A DNA stretch of 64,000 nucleotides from an uncultured Draconibacterium sp. (GCF_963677155.1 NZ_OY781884.1:3096501-3160500); one strand, 5' to 3'; positions 44,559 to 54,851 are shown, counted from the first letter of the stretch. Notes: generated by a model not told the origin, from the sequence alone. Translations and numbers: made by a program.

Positions 44559-45272
44559 ATGACTAGTGTTCAGAAGCTTGCAAAAGTGATTGATCATTCG
44601 ATCCTTCATCCCACCATGACAGATTATGATTTAGAACGAGAATGTGCAGTTGCGGCAAAGTATAATGTGGCATCGGTTTGTGTTAAGCCTTATGCGGTAA
44701 AACAAGCCACGCAGCTTTTAAAGAATACCGGGGTAGCAGTTGGTTGTGTTATTGGTTTTCCGGCCGGAAATTCAGCAATAGAAGTAAAAGCTTTTGAAGC
44801 CGAAACAGCCTGTAGGGATGGAGCGGTTGAGATTGACATGGTAATAAATATCGGGAAGGCTTTGCAAGGTGACTGGGATTATGTTGAAGATGAAATTGCC
44901 ACAGTAGTAAAAACTTGTCATAGAAATGGGGCGATTGTAAAGGTGATTTTTGAAACCGACTATATTGCTAATGAACAGGATCTTAAAAAACTTTGCGAGA
45001 TATGCACAAAAGTGGGGGCTGATTATATCAAAACATCCTCCGGTTTTGGTTTTGTAAAAGGTGCTGATGGACGATATTCATACATGGGAGCTACTGTTGA
45101 AAACCTGAAGCTCATGCGCGATAATAGTGGACAAAATGTAAAAATAAAAGCTGCCGGGGGTGTGCGTACGCTCGGTGCTTTGTTGGCCGTGTATGAAGTC
45201 GGTTGCTCGCGTTGTGGAGCTACGGCAACTGTTGCTATTCTTGAAGAAGCAAAAAAACGATTTGGGGAATAG
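44559..45272 (+). CDS. deoC: Deoxyribose-phosphate aldolase
   Basis: Class I aldolase cutting 2-deoxyribose-5-phosphate to acetaldehyde and glyceraldehyde-3-phosphate in deoxynucleoside salvage. The 237-residue protein carries the Schiff-base Lys in GADYIKTSSGFGF and the second Lys in VKIKAAGGVRTLGALLA. DHSILHPTMTDYDLE and the VCVKPYAVKQA substrate loop are typical of the family. The gene has no salvage partners nearby and ends in its own terminator. Confidence 0.95.
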   Translation: MTSVQKLAKVIDHSILHPTMTDYDLERECAVAAKYNVASVCVKPYAVKQATQLLKNTGVAVGCVIGFPAGNSAIEVKAFEAETACRDGAVEIDMVINIGKALQGDWDYVEDEIATVVKTCHRNGAIVKVIFETDYIANEQDLKKLCEICTKVGADYIKTSSGFGFVKGADGRYSYMGATVENLKLMRDNSGQNVKIKAAGGVRTLGALLAVYEVGCSRCGATATVAILEEAKKRFGE

Positions 45273-45279
45273 AAAAGAA

Positions 45280-45306
45280 GCTTCCCTTTCAGGAAGCCTT
45301 TTTTAT
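45280..45306. terminator. Terminator between deoC and the secreted PLD gene
   Basis: AGCTTCC (45280-45286) pairs with GGAAGCC around CTTTCA, followed by a run of T; on the opposite strand the pairing extends in the GGCTTCC arm. It sits between convergent stop codons and overlaps the last bases of the minus-strand gene. Confidence 0.75.
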
Positions 45307-47498
45307 TTCTTCAATATTTTATACGTATTATAATCGCCGTTGCCTAATTCTACTTTTAGCAGAAAAAGCCCGGTTGAATTGTGTGGCAAATTAAATTCTG
45401 CAGTATTTTCATTGGGATGTAGTTCTTTGATTTTTGCACCGGTTGTGTTATATACTGAAATACTTGAAATCTCTTTATCGGCATTTATTATTAGTCTTCC
45501 TTCTGTTGGATTTGGAAATACCTTAACAGAAGTTGATTTTATATGCTGTGCCGAGAGTACCAGTGTCCCTTTGTTTTGTTCAAAGCGATAAGCAAATTGC
45601 TGGTAATACTGGTTGGCAATATCTGCATCGTGAATGATGAGTGTATTTTCGTCGTTTCTTTCGTTGGCCGAATTACTCCAGTTGTGGCTTCCGGTTATTG
45701 TTTGCGGATCAGAATCAGGGGTGTTTGCATCTATTAGTGCCATTTTGTGGTGAAGCTGACCTGCTGCATCGTCAAAAATATATTTTTTAGCGGGTAACGA
45801 ACTTTTAAGGGAGGAATTCACGAAGTCGGTATTGTCCGTCTCTGATTCTGTGAGAACATTTACCTCCACGTTGCGGTCGTAGGCATCGGTAATAGCATTG
45901 CTCAGGTCTGAGCGGGTAATTAGCATGGTTTCAATATCCAGATTGTAATCTGCTGTGTTAATCGCATTTATTAATTGTTGGTTGGTATTGTCCGACGGAC
46001 TGAAGTAACAGGCAATTAGTTTATCGCCCACCTGAATTTGGTGTGGAGTATTATCAATTTTTGTATTTCCAAATTTTGCATTTCCGGCATTTGGCTGGTT
46101 GCCGGTGCTACCCCACATTTCTTCAAATTCAATCTCATAAACTTTTGCCAGCGATTGGTCTTGAATAAAGATCATATTATTGCTGTCGTAAGTTAATTGG
46201 TTTGGGGTGAGATTGGTAGAGCCCGACCATACCCAGGAAGCATTTGCGTTGGCAGAATTGGCATCGAAAACAACAAATTTGTTGTGCATAATTCCGCCTT
46301 CAGCTATCTCCGGCCGTTCGAGTACCGGAATATTGTTATTCAGATCATAAACACTGGAGTGTTTTGTTGATCCGCAGGTGATAAAACGAATAGTTACCCC
46401 GCGATTGTAGGCAGCATTTAGCGCGTCTGCTATTTTTGAATTGTCGATATTATAAATACAGAAATCTATTGTTTCGCTGGCTCTGTTAATATAGGCCGCG
46501 AGTGTGTCTGCCATAAAATCATCGATATAGGATGCAACAGTTGGATTAGCGTAGCTTTCATCAATGTCGGTGTTGAAGTATACTTTTATTTCTCCAGATG
46601 AATTTGAATTACTTACAAAAGCATTGATGGCTGAAAAAGCAGTGTCGCTTTCGTTAACCGAGAAAGCTTGTGCATAAACGATCTCTGAATTTTGCAGACC
46701 TGTAATTTGTGCCTGATGCGTATATTCGTCGGCATTAGCAGTTGATTCGCCACTTGCATGATTTGTCAAGGCTGCTACTTCCATGCTTGATCCGTATCGT
46801 ACTTCAGAGGTGCCATCTGTATCAGTATGCCATTTAATCGTAATCGAACTGGTTGTGCTTTCAACTGCTTTAAGCGCTGAAGTTAGCTGAATGCTGGAGT
46901 TGGAAATAAAATCATCGGCATCGCGCGGAAGAAGTTGGTAAGTTGTTTTGTATTGCGAGCAGATAGCAACCAAGTCAAATTTTCCGGCTGGAATTGCCTC
47001 TCCAACAAGCGGGCTGCCTGAGCTTATCCGTATTTCTCCTGTATTTGTGCCATCAGTAAAAGAGTAATTGTTATTTCCGCCAAATTGCCCGCTGGCATTT
47101 ACAAACTCAACATTATTCATTCGTATCAATTCGGCTTCATAATCTTCACCAATATTGTTAATACTGATGATTTGGGGCTCGGCCAGCGATATTCCCGAAG
47201 CATGATTCGTAAAGTTGGTAACCGGGTTTATTTCCAATAAATTGTTATAATCAACAAGCTTGCCGGTAACAGTAATTGAATCTCCTCGTAGCGTCCCAGA
47301 TAGAGTATTGTCGTATATGCCAATTCCGCCGGTATCATCCTGTATATACCTGATGGCGCCAAGTTCGGAACCGTTAGTCACTACTCCTGAAACCGTAACG
47401 CTTGTGTTTATTGGTTTTTGGCGAGCTTCGTAGATACTTGTTTGAGCGAACAACTCAACGCTTGTAAAAAGAAACAGAATGAATGTCAAGATCTTCAT
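45303..47498 (-). CDS. Secreted phospholipase-D-family protein with OB and FN3 domains and T9SS tail
   Basis: A 731-residue exported protein. After the signal peptide (to about LFAQ, residue 19) comes an OB-fold-like domain (VTVSGVVTNG through DDFIS, to about residue 195), an FN3-like domain (about 200-290), and two PLD domains with HKD motifs at MHNKFVVFD (near residue 404) and LHHKMALID (near 583). GSTNLTP and GSHNWSN follow each HKD as in the family. The C-terminal roughly 75 residues (FPNPTEGRLIINAD, YNTYKILKK) form a type A T9SS sorting signal. It is probably a surface nuclease or phospholipase; the substrate cannot be decided. Confidence 0.92.
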   Translation of the reverse strand: MKILTFILFLFTSVELFAQTSIYEARQKPINTSVTVSGVVTNGSELGAIRYIQDDTGGIGIYDNTLSGTLRGDSITVTGKLVDYNNLLEINPVTNFTNHASGISLAEPQIISINNIGEDYEAELIRMNNVEFVNASGQFGGNNNYSFTDGTNTGEIRISSGSPLVGEAIPAGKFDLVAICSQYKTTYQLLPRDADDFISNSSIQLTSALKAVESTTSSITIKWHTDTDGTSEVRYGSSMEVAALTNHASGESTANADEYTHQAQITGLQNSEIVYAQAFSVNESDTAFSAINAFVSNSNSSGEIKVYFNTDIDESYANPTVASYIDDFMADTLAAYINRASETIDFCIYNIDNSKIADALNAAYNRGVTIRFITCGSTKHSSVYDLNNNIPVLERPEIAEGGIMHNKFVVFDANSANANASWVWSGSTNLTPNQLTYDSNNMIFIQDQSLAKVYEIEFEEMWGSTGNQPNAGNAKFGNTKIDNTPHQIQVGDKLIACYFSPSDNTNQQLINAINTADYNLDIETMLITRSDLSNAITDAYDRNVEVNVLTESETDNTDFVNSSLKSSLPAKKYIFDDAAGQLHHKMALIDANTPDSDPQTITGSHNWSNSANERNDENTLIIHDADIANQYYQQFAYRFEQNKGTLVLSAQHIKSTSVKVFPNPTEGRLIINADKEISSISVYNTTGAKIKELHPNENTAEFNLPHNSTGLFLLKVELGNGDYNTYKILKK

Positions 47499-47670
47499 CT
47501 TATTAAAATGTTTGTTTTAAAGGTATAAGATATAACTCGCATGATTTTGATTATCCACTTTTATGTGAAAATCTGTTACATGCTTGTTTCACAATGTGTA
47601 ATTTAATTTTTATGTGAAAGTAAATAAATACCGTTGAAAAATACAGGCGAAAAAGAAAATTGTTCAAAAA

Positions 47671-48018
47671 TTAATTTCTCGAGATCATCAGTTTTTTTAC
47701 GGTTCGTTTATTGTCGGTTGTTGAGATTTGAACCAGATAAATTCCGTTTGGAATATCGTTAAGTGATAGCTGTATTTTTGAAATCGGAAATTTGTATTCT
47801 TTCAAATAAACCTGTTTCCCTGTAATGTTGGTGATACGGATTTCGCTTATTTCTTTTAACGTATAGTCAATAGTAACTTTATTATTCTTGCAAGGATTGG
47901 GATAAACTTTTACTTCGTTTTTTTCTTCTTCATTTTGGAACGAAGAGAATCCAGTATCTTGAGCATAAGATGCTGAAGCAACAATTAATGTAAATAAGAG
48001 AAGTATAATATGTTTCAT
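47671..48018 (-). CDS. Very small T9SS cargo: signal peptide plus sorting domain
   Basis: A 115-residue exported protein. Residues 1-19 are a signal peptide ending ASYAQ, residues 20-36 are a polar linker (DTGFSSFQNEEEKNE), and the rest is a type A T9SS C-terminal domain (VKVYPNPCKNNK, NITGKQVYLKEY, IPNGIYLVQISTTDNK, TVKKLMIS). No other domain is present. I start at ATG 48018, since the signal peptide begins there; an upstream in-frame start at 48057 would add 13 residues. PorU cleavage would leave a peptide of only about 17 residues. Its function is unknown. Confidence 0.85.
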   Translation of the reverse strand: MKHIILLLFTLIVASASYAQDTGFSSFQNEEEKNEVKVYPNPCKNNKVTIDYTLKEISEIRITNITGKQVYLKEYKFPISKIQLSLNDIPNGIYLVQISTTDNKRTVKKLMISRN

Positions 48019-48079
48019 GGCGGTATTGTTTAATTGTTTTCGAAGTATATGCTGCAAATAACATGCCTGTGTATATTTA

Positions 48080-48832
48080 TTATATGACAGAAAAAGATTC
48101 GAATAGTTGCAAAGCTGCTTTCAAATCTTCTGGTGTATCAATGCCAATGGTGGCAGAATTGGTTTCTGCTGTTTTTATTTTGTAGCCATTTTCGAGCCAG
48201 CGTAACTGTTCCAGCGATTCGGCCAGTTCCAGTTTTCCTTGCTTTAGTTGAGTTATTTTTTGTAATACGTCGGCCTTAAAAGCATACATGCCAATGTGCC
48301 CCCAGAATGTATGTTTTTTTATCCAGTCTTTATTTTCTTCTCCACGGAAATACGGAATAGGAGAGCGGCTGAAATACAAGGCAAAATCGTTTTTGTCGAG
48401 CACTACCTTTGGGCGGTTCGGATTAAAAAGTTCCTCTTCCGAATCTAGTTTTTTTACCAGTGTTGCAATTTCTGTTTCGCTTTCAAAACACGACTTAATT
48501 AATTCAATTTGTTCCGGTTTTACAAAAGGCTCGTCGCCTTGTATGTTTATCACGATATCTACAGGGCGATTTTTTGCAATTTTTAATGCTGCCTCGGCAC
48601 AGCGGTCGGTGCCACTTTGGTGTGTAGGACGTGTTTTTTCTACTTTGCCACCAAATGCTTTTACTGCATCGAAAATACGATCGTCGTCGGTGGCAACACA
48701 AACATACGGAAGAGCTTTCGATGCATTTTCATACACCCACTGAATCATAGGTTTGTTCTTTATTTTTGCCAGCGGCTTTCCCGGAAATCGTGAGGATTGA
48801 TAACGGGCAGGTATAACTCCAATGAAGTTCAT
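48080..48832 (-). CDS. kdsB: CMP-KDO synthetase
   Basis: 3-deoxy-manno-octulosonate cytidylyltransferase activates KDO with CTP for LPS inner-core assembly. The 250-residue protein has the nucleotide-binding motif IPARYQSSRFPGKPLAKI, INIQGDEPFVKPEQIE with the Mg-binding Asp, and the dimer segment YFSRSPIPYFR. HIGMYAFKADVLQKI and the C-terminal GIDTPEDLKAAL complete the family pattern. The promoter box lies about 70 bases upstream on the minus strand. Confidence 0.96.
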   Translation of the reverse strand: MNFIGVIPARYQSSRFPGKPLAKIKNKPMIQWVYENASKALPYVCVATDDDRIFDAVKAFGGKVEKTRPTHQSGTDRCAEAALKIAKNRPVDIVINIQGDEPFVKPEQIELIKSCFESETEIATLVKKLDSEEELFNPNRPKVVLDKNDFALYFSRSPIPYFRGEENKDWIKKHTFWGHIGMYAFKADVLQKITQLKQGKLELAESLEQLRWLENGYKIKTAETNSATIGIDTPEDLKAALQLFESFSVI

Positions 48833-48900
48833 TCTTCTCTTTTTTTATTCGTTTACAGTTTGTTTTGTGAACAATTTGTCAGAAATACTTATCGACGCAT

Positions 48901-48908
48901 CAAAGATA
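48901..48908 (-). promoter_or_regulatory. Promoter -7 element of kdsB
   Basis: TATCTTTG on the minus strand matches TAnnTTTG, about 70 bases upstream of the kdsB ATG. No clear -33 element is visible. Confidence 0.5.
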
Positions 48909-49042
48909 ATAATCGCTTAAGACATAATCTATATTGCGCAGAAAATATGTTGGAATAGGTTTTGCAAAACACTTCTAAGTGTCGAAAAAAACTAAAAAAA
49001 CTTAATTGTGACTGACTTTCTGTCATTGCCACCGAAAAATTG

Positions 49043-49050
49043 TAAATTTG
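49043..49050 (+). promoter_or_regulatory. Promoter -7 element of the sigma-54 activator operon
   Basis: TAAATTTG matches TAnnTTTG, 22 bases before the ATG at 49073. A TTG at 49026-49028 is rather too close for a -33 box. No GG-N10-GC sigma-54 site is seen in front of the gene, so the activator itself appears to use the housekeeping promoter. Confidence 0.5.
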
Positions 49051-49072
49051 CAAGTTGTTGACTGGATACAAT

Positions 49073-50305
49073 ATGGAATTACAAGCAATAAAACAAAGAT
49101 TTGGAATAATAGGAAACACCGCCGGTATAAACCGGGCCATTGAAGTTGCCGTTCAGGTGGCACCAACTGATTTGTCGGTTTTGGTAACTGGTGAAAGTGG
49201 TGTTGGTAAAGAAATATTTCCACAAATAATACATCAGTTTTCGAGCCGGAAACATGGTAAATATATTGCCGTAAACTGCGGAGCTATTCCCGAGGGGACA
49301 ATCGATTCTGAGTTGTTCGGGCACGAAAAAGGAGCATTTACCGGAGCACTCGCCGACCGGAAAGGATATTTTCAGGAAGCCGATGGCGGAACCATATTTT
49401 TGGATGAAATTGGCGAGTTGCCTTTGTCAACTCAGGTGCGTTTACTGCGAGTGTTGGAAACCGGCGAGTTTATGAAGGTTGGTTCGTCGCAGGTAATAAA
49501 AACCAATGTGCGGGTAATTGCCGCTACCAACGTAATTATTCCGAAAGCAATTGAAGGAGGGAAATTCCGTGAGGATTTGTATTATCGTTTAAATACGGTG
49601 CCAATTGCAATTCCGCCTTTGCGCGAACGTCCCGACGATGTTATTTTGTTGTTTCGAAAATTTGCGCGCGATTTTGCCGAAAAATACCGTATGCCTCCCG
49701 TGCGTTTAAAGGAAGACGCACGAACTGTTTTGGTAAGTTTTCGCTGGCCCGGAAATATTCGCCAGTTAAAAAATATTACTGAGCAGATTTCGATAATTGA
49801 GCAGGAACGTGATATTTCGGGCGAAGCGTTACGCCCGTATTTACCTGTTAGCGGGGGAGCTAATTTGCCGGCTTTGCTGGCACGTGAAGAAGACAATAAG
49901 TCGTTTGCCAACGAGCGGGAAATTCTGTACAAAGTTCTTTTTGATATGAAGAGCGATATGAACGATTTGAAAAAGCTGGTGCTCGATTTAATGGAAAACC
50001 GAGATGCGCCGATTTCTGGCGATCAGGCACAAATTATCCGTAATTTGTACAATACCGACGATGGTAATTTTGTGGCAAAAGATCACGCGCCGAGTCCAAT
50101 ACATATTACCTCGGTTGACAAAGATAATATTCAGGATACGGAAGAATTTGTGGAAGAATCGCTTTCTTTGGCCGATAAAGAAATTGAGTTGATTCAGAAA
50201 GCACTGGAGAAACACCGCGGGAAAAGAAAATATGCCGCTCAGGAATTGGGAATTTCGGAACGGACATTATACCGCAAAATTAAAGAATACGATATTAAGG
50301 GATAA
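49073..50305 (+). CDS. Sigma-54-dependent activator, AAA+ and Fis-type HTH, no receiver domain
   Basis: A 410-residue enhancer-binding protein starting directly with the AAA+ domain: Walker A TGESGVGKEIF, sigma-54-contacting loop GAFTGA, Walker B GGTIFLDEIGEL, sensor R-finger region REDLYYRLNTVPIAIPPLRE. A linker of about 85 residues without recognisable domain precedes a Fis-like HTH (KYAAQELGISERTLYRKIKE). With no receiver or GAF domain, activity is probably controlled by level, by the linker or by a partner protein. The first gene of a four-gene operon ending in secG. I start at ATG 49073, following the promoter box. Confidence 0.93.
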   Translation: MELQAIKQRFGIIGNTAGINRAIEVAVQVAPTDLSVLVTGESGVGKEIFPQIIHQFSSRKHGKYIAVNCGAIPEGTIDSELFGHEKGAFTGALADRKGYFQEADGGTIFLDEIGELPLSTQVRLLRVLETGEFMKVGSSQVIKTNVRVIAATNVIIPKAIEGGKFREDLYYRLNTVPIAIPPLRERPDDVILLFRKFARDFAEKYRMPPVRLKEDARTVLVSFRWPGNIRQLKNITEQISIIEQERDISGEALRPYLPVSGGANLPALLAREEDNKSFANEREILYKVLFDMKSDMNDLKKLVLDLMENRDAPISGDQAQIIRNLYNTDDGNFVAKDHAPSPIHITSVDKDNIQDTEEFVEESLSLADKEIELIQKALEKHRGKRKYAAQELGISERTLYRKIKEYDIKG

Positions 50306-50308
50306 AAT

Positions 50309-50824
50309 ATGTTGAGAAAACTATTGTTTGTTGCTGTTTTGGCGGGTCTGGCTGGCATTTTTATGCCATCTTGTAAAGTTAGTTATACATTTACTGGCGC
50401 TAACTTATCGCCCGAAGTAAAAACATTTACGGTATATTACTTTCCCAATCGCGCGCGTTTGATTAACCCAACGCTGAGCCAGAGTTTTACCGAAGAATTG
50501 CGCGAGAAATTAACGCGCCAAACATCATTAAACGAATTGTCGGAAAGTGGGGATCTTGAATTTGAAGGGCAGATTACAGGATACGAATTTCGTCCAATGT
50601 CAGTTCAGAAAGAGGACGTGTCGGCGCAAACACGCCTTACTGTTACAATTAATGTGAAGTATACCAATAATAAGGTTCCTGATGATAATTTCGAAAAGTC
50701 ATTTTCTGCCTACGAAGACTTTGATAGTAACGAATCTATCAGTTCGGTGGAAGAGGAATTGACTGCCCAAATTATTGAAAAACTTACCGAGGATATTTTT
50801 AACGCTACAATTGCAAACTGGTAA
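50309..50824 (+). CDS. lptE: LPS assembly lipoprotein LptE-like
   Basis: A 171-residue lipoprotein (lipobox MPSC, Cys near residue 22). LptE plugs the LptD barrel and helps insert LPS in the outer leaflet. The domain begins VSYTFTGANLSPEVKTFTVY and ends with helix EELTAQIIEKLTEDIFN, in the strand-helix order of the Bacteroidota LptE family. The gene starts 3 bases after the sigma-54 activator stop and ends one base before the next start, so translation is coupled. Confidence 0.9.
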   Translation: MLRKLLFVAVLAGLAGIFMPSCKVSYTFTGANLSPEVKTFTVYYFPNRARLINPTLSQSFTEELREKLTRQTSLNELSESGDLEFEGQITGYEFRPMSVQKEDVSAQTRLTVTINVKYTNNKVPDDNFEKSFSAYEDFDSNESISSVEEELTAQIIEKLTEDIFNATIANW

Positions 50825-50825
50825 T

Positions 50826-51425
50826 ATGGAACGGGAACAGTTTCAGTCATATATAAATGCATCGAAATCGCTGAATGAAGAGTCGTTGGCTGAGGTTAAA
50901 AAACTCACTGTCGATTTTCCATGGTTTTCAGCAGGCTGGATGTTGTATTTAAAGAGCCTAAAGAAACTGGAGCATGCGGATTATGATGTTATTTTGAAGC
51001 AAGTGGCGGTTATGGTTCCTGACAGAAGGATGTTGTTTAAGTTTTTAAATGATGAGTTGCCTAAAAAACAGGTGGAAGTAGCAACAGAGAACACGCCGGT
51101 AACTTATCGTTTAGAAGGAGATGTCGAACTACAATCGGAGAATTCGTTGATCGATAAATTTTTATCGGCCAACAGTACTCGTTTAGGGACGGTGAAAATT
51201 AATTTGGATACCAATGGGAATGGTAGCGATACTGCACATGTAGAGCAATCAGTAAAAGAAGATAACGAGCTGGTTACAGAAACGTTGGCGTCGATTTATT
51301 TTCAGCAGAAGAACTTTGATAAAGCTTTGGATGCCTATCGGAAATTAAGTTTGAAATATCCAGAAAAAAGTGTTTACTTTGCAGGCCGTATTGAAGAAAT
51401 TGAATTGTTAAAGAATAATAATTAA
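50826..51425 (+). CDS. TPR-like protein in the lptE-secG operon
   Basis: A 199-residue soluble protein. The C-terminal part holds a tetratricopeptide-like unit (ETLASIYFQQKNFDKALDAY, then RKLSLKYPEKSVYFAGRIEE). The N-terminal region (FPWFSAGWMLYLKSLKKLEHADY) looks like a helical repeat with conserved Trp. I start at ATG 50826, directly after the lptE stop, and not at the upstream 50775, which would overlap lptE. The position between lptE and secG is conserved in Bacteroidota, so a role in envelope export is inferred, but no function is established. Confidence 0.8.
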   Translation: MEREQFQSYINASKSLNEESLAEVKKLTVDFPWFSAGWMLYLKSLKKLEHADYDVILKQVAVMVPDRRMLFKFLNDELPKKQVEVATENTPVTYRLEGDVELQSENSLIDKFLSANSTRLGTVKINLDTNGNGSDTAHVEQSVKEDNELVTETLASIYFQQKNFDKALDAYRKLSLKYPEKSVYFAGRIEEIELLKNNN

Positions 51426-51430
51426 AAAAG

Positions 51431-51796
51431 ATGTATACTTTAATCACCGTTTTACTATTTATCGTTTGTGTGCTTTTGGTACTAATTGTATTGGTGCAAA
51501 ACTCACAAGGTGGAGGTCTGGCAAGCAACTTCCAGTCTTCAGGACAGGTTATGGGAGTGCGAAAAACAAATGATTTTCTTGAAAAAGGAACCTGGTTTTT
51601 GGCAGGCGCTTTATTATTCCTTTCTGTTGTAGGTGCAGGTTTTATCCCTCGCGAACAAGCCGGTACCGAGGAAAGTCGTGTTCTGGAGCAAATTGAAACA
51701 GCTGTTGATCCTACTCAGGTACCAACATTTCCAACAACTCCTCCGGCTGCAACAGAAGAAGCTCCGGCTGCCGACGATGAAGGTGGTGCAAACTAG
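51431..51796 (+). CDS. secG: Preprotein translocase subunit SecG
   Basis: Inner-membrane subunit that assists SecYEG in export. Two helices are visible (about residues 1-24 and 50-72) with the family motif VLIVLVQNSQGGGLASNF and the short periplasmic-to-cytoplasmic loop between them. The tail (TPPAATEEAPAADDEG) is longer and more Ala/Pro/Glu-rich than in E. coli, as in many Bacteroidota. It is the last gene of the operon and is followed by a terminator. Confidence 0.93.
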   Translation: MYTLITVLLFIVCVLLVLIVLVQNSQGGGLASNFQSSGQVMGVRKTNDFLEKGTWFLAGALLFLSVVGAGFIPREQAGTEESRVLEQIETAVDPTQVPTFPTTPPAATEEAPAADDEGGAN

Positions 51797-51818
51797 AATT
51801 TCATGAAATAATATATTT

Positions 51819-51848
51819 AAAGCCGTTCAAATCCGAACGGCTTTTTTT
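51819..51848. terminator. Terminator after secG
   Basis: AAGCCGTTC pairs with GAACGGCTT around AAATCC, followed by a T run. The convergent PAS gene ends 23 bases further on, so it may be used from both sides. Confidence 0.8.
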
Positions 51849-51870
51849 ATGTCCGATTTTTTGATTTGCA

Positions 51871-52368
51871 CTATCGTTTATCTTCTTCATACTTGCTGGA
51901 GGCAATGGTTTTTTCTGTAATATCATTAATAATAAGAATAATGTATTTCTCTTGCTTGAAATAGAAATGGCGGGTTGAAAACTGCAGGTCTTTCATTTCT
52001 CGCTCATTATTTTGATTAAAGAAAGGGCGCCTGATATGTTTTTTATATACAATAGTATTGTTGAGGTACGAATCGAAAGCTGCCAGCCGTAGCTCGCAGG
52101 TGCAACATTTACTGGTTTTTCCGCAATCTTTTGCTTCCTCAATTTGGTAAGCACATCCAATTGCTTCGCCGCAAGGCTTGTACAGAAGGTCTTCATTCGC
52201 TTTGCTCGAAAAAATCGTTTTTAGAGCGTTGTTAAACGCTTGTAGTCTCATGTTTTTATCGAGTAGTAATACGCAGCTGGTTATATTATCTAATAACAAA
52301 TTCATAAACTCTCCCGATCCGGCGAGCATGTCGAAGCTGTGATTGGCCATCGTTTTTTTTGCTTGCAT
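51871..52368 (-). CDS. PAS-domain protein with clustered cysteines
   Basis: A 165-residue soluble PAS protein. The PAS core runs from about LDNITSCVLLLDKNMRLQAF to YIILIINDITEKT. Between residues 66 and 91 lie six cysteines (C66, C72, C82, C88, C89, C91) in the pattern PCGEAIGC, DCGKTSKCCTC, which look like a metal or iron-sulphur site. No output domain is present. I start at ATG 52368 because a promoter-like TATCTTTA (minus strand, 52395-52402) lies just upstream; ATG 52350 is also possible, and an upstream start at 52425 would fall before the promoter. It is a likely redox or gas sensor working through a partner. Confidence 0.75.
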   Translation of the reverse strand: MQAKKTMANHSFDMLAGSGEFMNLLLDNITSCVLLLDKNMRLQAFNNALKTIFSSKANEDLLYKPCGEAIGCAYQIEEAKDCGKTSKCCTCELRLAAFDSYLNNTIVYKKHIRRPFFNQNNEREMKDLQFSTRHFYFKQEKYIILIINDITEKTIASSKYEEDKR

Positions 52369-52402
52369 AGCAATGTTGTTTGGTGTACTACTGATAAAGA
52401 TA

Positions 52403-52880
52403 CAACAAAAGATGTTGAAAATCAATAGATAAAGGGTTTGGGTAACCGGATGATTCTTGTTCTGTTTGTGGGGTAAAAGTAAATTAACTGGCTTCTTTTT
52501 TTGCTGTTATCAAATTCAACTAATCCTGAGGCAGCATAATTCTTGTTATTTCAATCTCTATAGGGAGTAGTGTTCGCTCTCAATAACTAAGGGAAAAACA
52601 AATTGCGCGTCGGTTGAGAGATTTAAATTAGCGAAGCCCTTAATTTTAATCGAAGCAAGGTTTTTGTTTTTGGCTGTCACCATGGCAGAAAGTGTGACAT
52701 TTGTCTAATGGGAAGAAAATCAGATATGTAGTTAGCTGGCGGTAGAGTGTCTTAACGTTTAAGGTGTAATTTTGTCTTCAATTTGGCGGACGGAGTTGCT
52801 TTTTATCTATTGGCATAAAATATGATACTGAAAGTGCGTTAAAACGAAAAAAATATTTAATCATAAAAAACTAAAACAAA
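52403..52880. other. Gap upstream of groES
   Basis: About 480 bases without a recognisable gene. A possible promoter for groES is the TAATTTTG at 52767-52774. I do not see a CIRCE inverted repeat (TTAGCACTC-N9-GAGTGCTAA) in front of groES, so heat regulation by HrcA through CIRCE is not supported here. The rest is AT-rich with nothing clear. Confidence 0.5.
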
Positions 52881-53159
52881 ATGGCAGATTTAAAAGGTAA
52901 AATTCTTGCTGGCAAGATCCTGGTTCAACCACAGGAAGCAGAAGAAAAAACAGTGAGTGGAATCATTATTCCTGATTCGGCAAAGGAAAAACCACAGGTT
53001 GGTACTGTAGTATTGGTAGGCGCCGATAAAAAAGATGAGCCAATGGAAGTAAAAGTTGGTGATATTGTTTTTTACGGTAAATATTCAGGTACTGAGTTGA
53101 ATATTGATGGAGTAGACTATTTATTGATGTCGCAATCTGACGTTTTATACATTAACTAA
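52881..53159 (+). CDS. groES: Co-chaperonin GroES
   Basis: A 92-residue co-chaperonin that caps GroEL. It shows the GroES elements ILVQPQEAEEKTVSGIIIPD (mobile-loop region), GDIVFYGKYSGTEL and a C-terminal DVLYIN. It is followed by groEL after 25 bases in one operon. Confidence 0.96.
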   Translation: MADLKGKILAGKILVQPQEAEEKTVSGIIIPDSAKEKPQVGTVVLVGADKKDEPMEVKVGDIVFYGKYSGTELNIDGVDYLLMSQSDVLYIN

Positions 53160-53172
53160 TTTCAAAAAGTAA

Positions 53173-54828
<1,656 letters not shown>

Positions 54829-54851
54829 AATCAGCTCGTAGAAAAATATAG

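Noticed and set aside
52720-52880. CIRCE or other heat-shock operator before groES
   Set aside because: I looked for TTAGCACTC-N9-GAGTGCTAA and found no convincing match; TTAACGTTTAA near 52753 is a short palindrome by chance.
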